Notes under the pieces: model-generated | Seen by the model: only the letters and a program-made list of their open reading frames with translations | What the model was told of the DNA's origin: nothing | The model's database searches: none | Assembly (NCBI GenBank): GCA_035326705.1 | Contig: DAOLES010000001.1 | Coordinates: 375,653-439,652 of the forward strand | Reading direction: 5' to 3' | Source: Oligoflexia bacterium | GTDB lineage: Bacteria; Bdellovibrionota_G; JALEGL01 | Length of the DNA: 64,000 bases | Program-made: the position numbers and the translations under genes | Part shown: in pieces, positions 59,959-64,000 of the stretch | Position numbering within the stretch: position 1 is the first letter of the stretch | Layout of the letters: each line of letters opens with the position of its first letter

Positions 59959-60660
59959 TTAATCCATATTTTCCGGGATCAAACAGCCATTGCTCAACCT
60001 TAATACACGATCTGCTGACTTAGCCAAGTTTCTATTATGAGTTACAACAACTAATGCACAATGATGTTGCTTGACATGCTCAAACAGCAATTGCCCTACA
60101 CTGGCCCCCGTTTCTTCATCCAAATTACCAGTAGGCTCATCGGCAAGAACAATTTTGGGCTGCGTGACCAAGGCTCTTGCTATAGCAGTCCTCTGCTGTT
60201 CTCCCCCAGACATAGCAGAAGGCTTATGATCTTTGCGGTCTAACAAGTGAACCTCTTTTAATGCGGCTTCTGCTTTTTTAAGCGCTTTCTGAACATCCAT
60301 CTTCTGCATTAACAAAGGAATTGCTACATTTTCAGTGGCTGTAAAATCTGGCAACAAGTGATGAAATTGAAAAACAAAGCCAATGTTCTTATTTCTAAAA
60401 GATGATAATTCACGATCTTTTTTAGTAAAAATAGCTTCATTGCCAATTAAAACCTGTCCGGAATTAGGTTTCAATAATGTTCCTAAAATTTGTAAAAATG
60501 TAGATTTCCCACAACCTGAGTGTCCAACAATTGCAGCGGACTGACCACTGTTGATTTCAAAATTAAGATTTTTTAAAACATCTACAGTTTCATGATTGTT
60601 TTTAGTATACGCTTTGGCAATGTTTTCTGCCTTAATGGAAAGGTTTGAACTATATGTCAT
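59959..60660 (-). CDS. lolD: Lipoprotein-release ABC ATPase LolD
   Basis: 233 residues. Walker A GHSGCGKST (about 43-51), Q-loop FQFHHLLPDFTA, signature MSGGEQQRTAIARAL and Walker B IVLADEPTGNLD. It provides energy to LolC/E to release lipoproteins from the inner membrane to LolA. Its start overlaps the lolC stop by 11 nt. Confidence 0.93.
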   Translation of the reverse strand: MTYSSNLSIKAENIAKAYTKNNHETVDVLKNLNFEINSGQSAAIVGHSGCGKSTFLQILGTLLKPNSGQVLIGNEAIFTKKDRELSSFRNKNIGFVFQFHHLLPDFTATENVAIPLLMQKMDVQKALKKAEAALKEVHLLDRKDHKPSAMSGGEQQRTAIARALVTQPKIVLADEPTGNLDEETGASVGQLLFEHVKQHHCALVVVTHNRNLAKSADRVLRLSNGCLIPENMD

Positions 60661-61891
60661 GACGAATTCCTTCTGAAGGCTCTAATTGCGAAGCTTTAAA
60701 GGCCGGATATAAAGTAGATAAAAAGCTAATACTCAGCGCACATAGTCCTACCCAGGTCCACTCTAATGCGTCAATTCTTATGGGTAAGTGATCTACTTGG
60801 TAAACATTGGCGTTGAGTGGAAAAGGAAAGTGATGTTCCAACATATAACAACCAAAAACTCCTAAAGCTAAGCCCAATAAAGTTCCAAGCGCACCTAAAA
60901 CAAAACCACAAAACATAAATATTTTTGCAATACTTTTGCGTGTTGCTCCTAAGGTTTTTAAAATAGAGATTTCACGTGACTTGGTTAAAACCAACAAGGT
61001 TAAGGTGCTAATAATATTAAATGACGCCACCAATACAATCATAACAACCACAATAAAAAATACTGTTTTTTCTAGTTTAAAAGCATTAAACAAGTCTTTG
61101 TTTAACTCCATCCAATGCCTAACATAAAACGACGATCCTAAGTTTTTATACAACTCTACGGCAACAGGTTTGGCATTTTTTTCATAGTCCTTCACCATTA
61201 CTTGTATACCGGCTACGGCATTTTCAACGCCTAGAAAACTTTGAGCATCTTCTAATAATACGTAAGCACTCTTGGTATCAAATTCAAAAAGTCCACTTTT
61301 AAAGGTTCCAACAACTTCGAATTTTCTCAACTTGGGTCCAAACCCAAAAGGACTTAGCTCGCCTTCTGGAGATACAATACTAATTGTAGATCCAACACTA
61401 ACAAAAAGTTGGTTTTCTGCAATATCATTGCCCAAAATAATGCCTGGCAAACCAGATGTAGTTTTAAGGTCTTCAAGCTTACCTCTATTCATGTCATCAT
61501 TGAGTGAAGTAACGTTTTTGACACGATCAGGATTAACCCCATAAATTACTCCCCCAGAAGACCGCCCAGTTTCAGAAACCATTAATACTTCGCCATAAAC
61601 AAATGGGTTGGCTCCGGTTACTCCTGAGGTTGCCATTATATCTTCATAGACTGGCTCATAATTATAAATATTGCCTTCATGATTAAATACAATCAAAGGG
61701 GCATTATTACCTAAAATTCGTTTACGAAAGTCTTCTTGAAAGCCAGACACAGCGGATAAAACAACGGTTAAAGCCATTACACCAACTGCAATACCCAATA
61801 CAGAAATCCAACTGATTACTGATAAAAAAGTCTGTTTCTTTTTAGATAAAAGATATCTAAGACCAATAAAATATTCGTAAGAACGATTCAT
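60650..61891 (-). CDS. lolC: Lipoprotein-release permease LolC/LolE
   Basis: 413 residues from the ATG at 61891. A TTG at 61918 is possible but would overlap lysS. TM1 at about 24-46 (LSVISWISVLGIAVGVMALTVVL), a MacB-like periplasmic domain (about 50-260), then three C-terminal helices of FtsX type (about 275-400), with KTVFFIVVVMIVLVASFNII and TLLVLTKSREISILKTLGATRKS. It pairs with LolD. A single permease gene suggests a homodimeric LolF-like arrangement. Confidence 0.92.
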   Translation of the reverse strand: MNRSYEYFIGLRYLLSKKKQTFLSVISWISVLGIAVGVMALTVVLSAVSGFQEDFRKRILGNNAPLIVFNHEGNIYNYEPVYEDIMATSGVTGANPFVYGEVLMVSETGRSSGGVIYGVNPDRVKNVTSLNDDMNRGKLEDLKTTSGLPGIILGNDIAENQLFVSVGSTISIVSPEGELSPFGFGPKLRKFEVVGTFKSGLFEFDTKSAYVLLEDAQSFLGVENAVAGIQVMVKDYEKNAKPVAVELYKNLGSSFYVRHWMELNKDLFNAFKLEKTVFFIVVVMIVLVASFNIISTLTLLVLTKSREISILKTLGATRKSIAKIFMFCGFVLGALGTLLGLALGVFGCYMLEHHFPFPLNANVYQVDHLPIRIDALEWTWVGLCALSISFLSTLYPAFKASQLEPSEGIRHDI

Positions 61892-61904
61892 AATAACTAC
61901 AGCC

Positions 61905-63422
61905 TTATACTTCAGCAAACCTCTGCTTAATAAAAGCTGTATCTAAAATAGATAAGAAAAAGCCTGCTCTTGGACCTTTATCTTTACCCAAAATAGATGC
62001 ATAAATCGCATAAAAAATATCTTTAGGGTTTAAGTCCAATTCATTTTTAATGGCATAAATAAGCTCATGAATATCTTGAGCCGACATCTTCTCTTCTAAC
62101 CTATCTCCTATCAGCTTCAAGGTTTGTTTTTGTTGTGCTGATAAAGTTTTGGCTAAGTCAGGCAATTGTTTTTGAACAGAGAATTTCATGTCTTCTGGTC
62201 CAAATTTTTCTAACCATTGCTTGGCATAAGTCATTCTTGAAGATAAAACTGTTTTATCAATATCTTTGTAACCAGATCGTTCAAGTGTACTGGCTACATC
62301 ATTGACATCATCATGAATTTGCACCAATGAAATAAGATGTTTAAACGGTACGCCTAAACTAGGGGAACTTGAAATCTGAGCTAACTCAAAAGCTCGCTGT
62401 TGTTTATTATTGGATTCAGGGTCATCGTATTCATCCATTAGACTTAATATTGGAATGGAAGGATCTAACGATAAATGTTTATTAGGTTTAGCTTTAAACA
62501 CCCAGTATTTAAGAACTTCAGGAGGAAGAACCTCTAACATATCATTGATTGAAATAACATTTCCTTTACTGGAAGACATGTCGCCCACACCTTTAAGGCC
62601 AATCCATTCATAAATGATTGGATAAGGTGCTTCATAATCAAAAATTTCTTTGGCAATAATTTTTCCGGTATCGTATGAGCCACCTCTTGAAGCATGGTCT
62701 TTACCAAAAGGCTCAACAGTAACTCCCAACATTTGCCAACGTGCTGGCCAATCAACACGCCAGGTCAACTTGCCACCGCCTTGAATATCTCTAATACCCT
62801 TATGACCACAGGCTGAACAACTGTATTCAATTTGTTTTTTTTCTAAGTCATACGATAGAACTTGGGTGGTATCCATACGACCATCTTTTTCACATATGGG
62901 CGTAAAAGGAGACCAATCATCTTCGGTATCTTTACCGGTAACCGATTTTAAAATCTTTCTGATGTCTTGAGTTTGCTCTAAAGCCTTAAGCGTATTATTT
63001 AAAAAGGCTCCCTGCTTATACAACTCATCCGCCTTGACCAATTCAATATTGATATCCAAGCTTTTTAAGGCTTGTAAAAAAGGGTGTAAAAAACGCTCAG
63101 AGTAACTTGGAAAACCGGGCTCTGGCGAAGGAATTTCCGAAAGTGCATTCCCCACATACGGGGCATAGGTTTTTTCATCTAAAAAAGGATAAACTTTGCG
63201 CAATGGGTCATAATTATCCGCAATATAGATCAACCTTACTGCCTGACCTTTGTCTTTTACTGCTCTTACAATAGCATCTGCGGTGGCCACTTCTCTAAAA
63301 TTACCAACATGAATGTATCCTGATGGAGAAATCCCGGTAGCCACCACGACTTCTTTTTTTTGCTCTACAATTTCATTGGCATGTTCATCTGCCCAAAACA
63401 AAGGTTGTGTTTGTTCACTCAT
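61905..63422 (-). CDS. lysS: Class I lysyl-tRNA synthetase
   Basis: 505 residues. HIGH-type motif GISPSGYIHVGNFREV (about 31-46) and KMSKS-type MSSSKGN at about 282-288. A zinc-like Cys pair is seen in EYSCSACGHKG. The class I form is typical of archaea, spirochaetes, alphaproteobacteria and some others; most bacteria use the class II enzyme. It charges tRNA-Lys. It ends next to lolC. Confidence 0.95.
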   Translation of the reverse strand: MSEQTQPLFWADEHANEIVEQKKEVVVATGISPSGYIHVGNFREVATADAIVRAVKDKGQAVRLIYIADNYDPLRKVYPFLDEKTYAPYVGNALSEIPSPEPGFPSYSERFLHPFLQALKSLDINIELVKADELYKQGAFLNNTLKALEQTQDIRKILKSVTGKDTEDDWSPFTPICEKDGRMDTTQVLSYDLEKKQIEYSCSACGHKGIRDIQGGGKLTWRVDWPARWQMLGVTVEPFGKDHASRGGSYDTGKIIAKEIFDYEAPYPIIYEWIGLKGVGDMSSSKGNVISINDMLEVLPPEVLKYWVFKAKPNKHLSLDPSIPILSLMDEYDDPESNNKQQRAFELAQISSSPSLGVPFKHLISLVQIHDDVNDVASTLERSGYKDIDKTVLSSRMTYAKQWLEKFGPEDMKFSVQKQLPDLAKTLSAQQKQTLKLIGDRLEEKMSAQDIHELIYAIKNELDLNPKDIFYAIYASILGKDKGPRAGFFLSILDTAFIKQRFAEV

Positions 63423-63483
63423 AGAATGGGTTTCTTAACGTTAAATACGCTATAAATCTATGTATTTTTATATATTTAGAACT

Positions 63484-63979
63484 TTAGTTTAAGACTTGGC
63501 TATAGAAGTGAAAAATACTCCCAACTACCTTCTGATCAACAAAAACAGTTGGTTGCGATTTACAACTTCTCAAAAAAGGTTTTTGAATTTGATTTTTAGT
63601 TAAGTTTTTTTGATCTGTGTTTGAAAAAATCCATGCTTCAGAATCTCCAACACTACAACCAACACAGTAGTTGTTAGCTAAAAAAAAGCTACCCCAGTGC
63701 ACTCGCCATCATCAACATTCTCCATAATTTCACGATCAACAATTTCAAAAAAATCATAAAGCTGTGCGGGCAAATATGCTAAGTCTGTTTCTAATTTTTT
63801 TCTTTGAAAAAGTTTATAAAATATTCTGCTGCTAAAGCTCCATTGGCAGAACCACCAACACCATCTGACACAAATACACCCAGCATCTTGTTATCGTATA
63901 TGTGGTAAGCCGCCCTGTCTTACCCTAAACCTTTTTGTTTTTCTCTAATCTGTACAGAAATATTTTTTTTATTAAACAT
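63484..63979 (-). pseudogene. Disrupted PP2C-type Ser/Thr phosphatase
   Basis: Read leftward from an ATG at 63979, a PP2C-like sequence is visible in pieces. The first is about 19 residues, with TAA at 63920-63922 where a Q/E before DRAAY would be expected. Then comes LGVFVSDGVGGSANGALAAEYF (the DGxGG metal motif), broken by a frameshift in an A7 run. Next is LPAQLYDFFEIVDRE with GECTGVAFF, broken again at a T8 run. The last piece is NYCVGCSVGDSEAW. The C-terminus is missing. A decaying gene, or sequencing errors in homopolymers; the stop codon is not in a homopolymer. Confidence 0.65.
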
Positions 63980-64000
63980 CACTAATTATGCCTGTTGCAA

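Noticed and set aside
1..64000. CRISPR array
   Set aside because: No regularly spaced repeats with unique spacers were seen; the repeated motifs found are short and gene-start associated.

Overview
The window is AT-rich (roughly one third G+C by eye) and comes from a diderm (Gram-negative) bacterium. Evidence for this is a BamA/Skp outer-membrane assembly pair, LolC/LolD, a Slt-type lytic transglycosylase, TolC-type channels and lipobox lipoproteins. A class I lysyl-tRNA synthetase, the order thrS-infC-rpmI-rplT-pheS-pheT-merR and a eukaryotic-type Ser/Thr kinase with a PEGA tail suggest a lineage near the former Deltaproteobacteria, for example Bdellovibrionota-like. That placement is inference only.

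Region 1 (1-10.4 kb) looks chromosomal: tRNA-Leu(CAA), two exported proteins of unknown function, an AMIN-type envelope protein, a lytic transglycosylase and HU. It is followed by an unusual osmotic/glutamylation cluster: a RimK ligase fused to a TrkA-C (RCK_C) domain, a RimB-like protein, an AspA/AstE-like deacylase and two MscS channels.

Region 2 (about 10.58-48.50 kb) is a putative integrative and conjugative element (ICE) of about 37.9 kb in the 3' end of tRNA-Pro(GGG). An 18-bp piece of the tRNA 3' end is repeated at the left edge, a tyrosine integrase lies next to the intact tRNA, and a 19-bp direct repeat sits just inside both ends. Left cargo: a CsoR-controlled copper module (CsoR, CusC/B/A, cytochrome, DUF3347, DUF305, glutaredoxin-MauE), a divalent-metal module (CDF pumps, CzcA, a very short adaptor, a TolC partner) and a three-gene Ig-lipoprotein/kinase/TPR operon. 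Right half: an XRE regulator, a type IV toxin-antitoxin pair (AbiEi/AbiEii) behind two operator palindromes, and a long transfer operon. The transfer operon starts at a near-consensus sigma-54 promoter and encodes VirB2/3/4/5/6/8/9/10-like proteins, an FtsK-type coupling ATPase and a Replic_Relax-like protein. It is followed by an accessory protein, an excisionase-like protein and the integrase. No classical relaxase is visible.

The most unusual signal is a repeated heptamer, GGCGGGT, usually followed by an AT-rich tail. It occurs eight times, all on the + strand and all between 36.2 and 46.8 kb. Seven copies lie 17-20 nt downstream of a start codon, in all three codon phases. Five of those seven starts are GTG or TTG and overlap the preceding stop codon. 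This looks like an undescribed mRNA-level control element shared by the transfer and excision genes.

Region 3 (48.5-64 kb) is chromosomal and reads leftward: lysS, lolC-lolD, bamA, skp, tRNA-Val(GAC), thrS-infC-rpmI-rplT-pheS-pheT, a MerR-type regulator, a cysteine desulfurase and tRNA-Pro. At the extreme right is a PP2C-type phosphatase reading frame broken by one stop and two homopolymer frameshifts.
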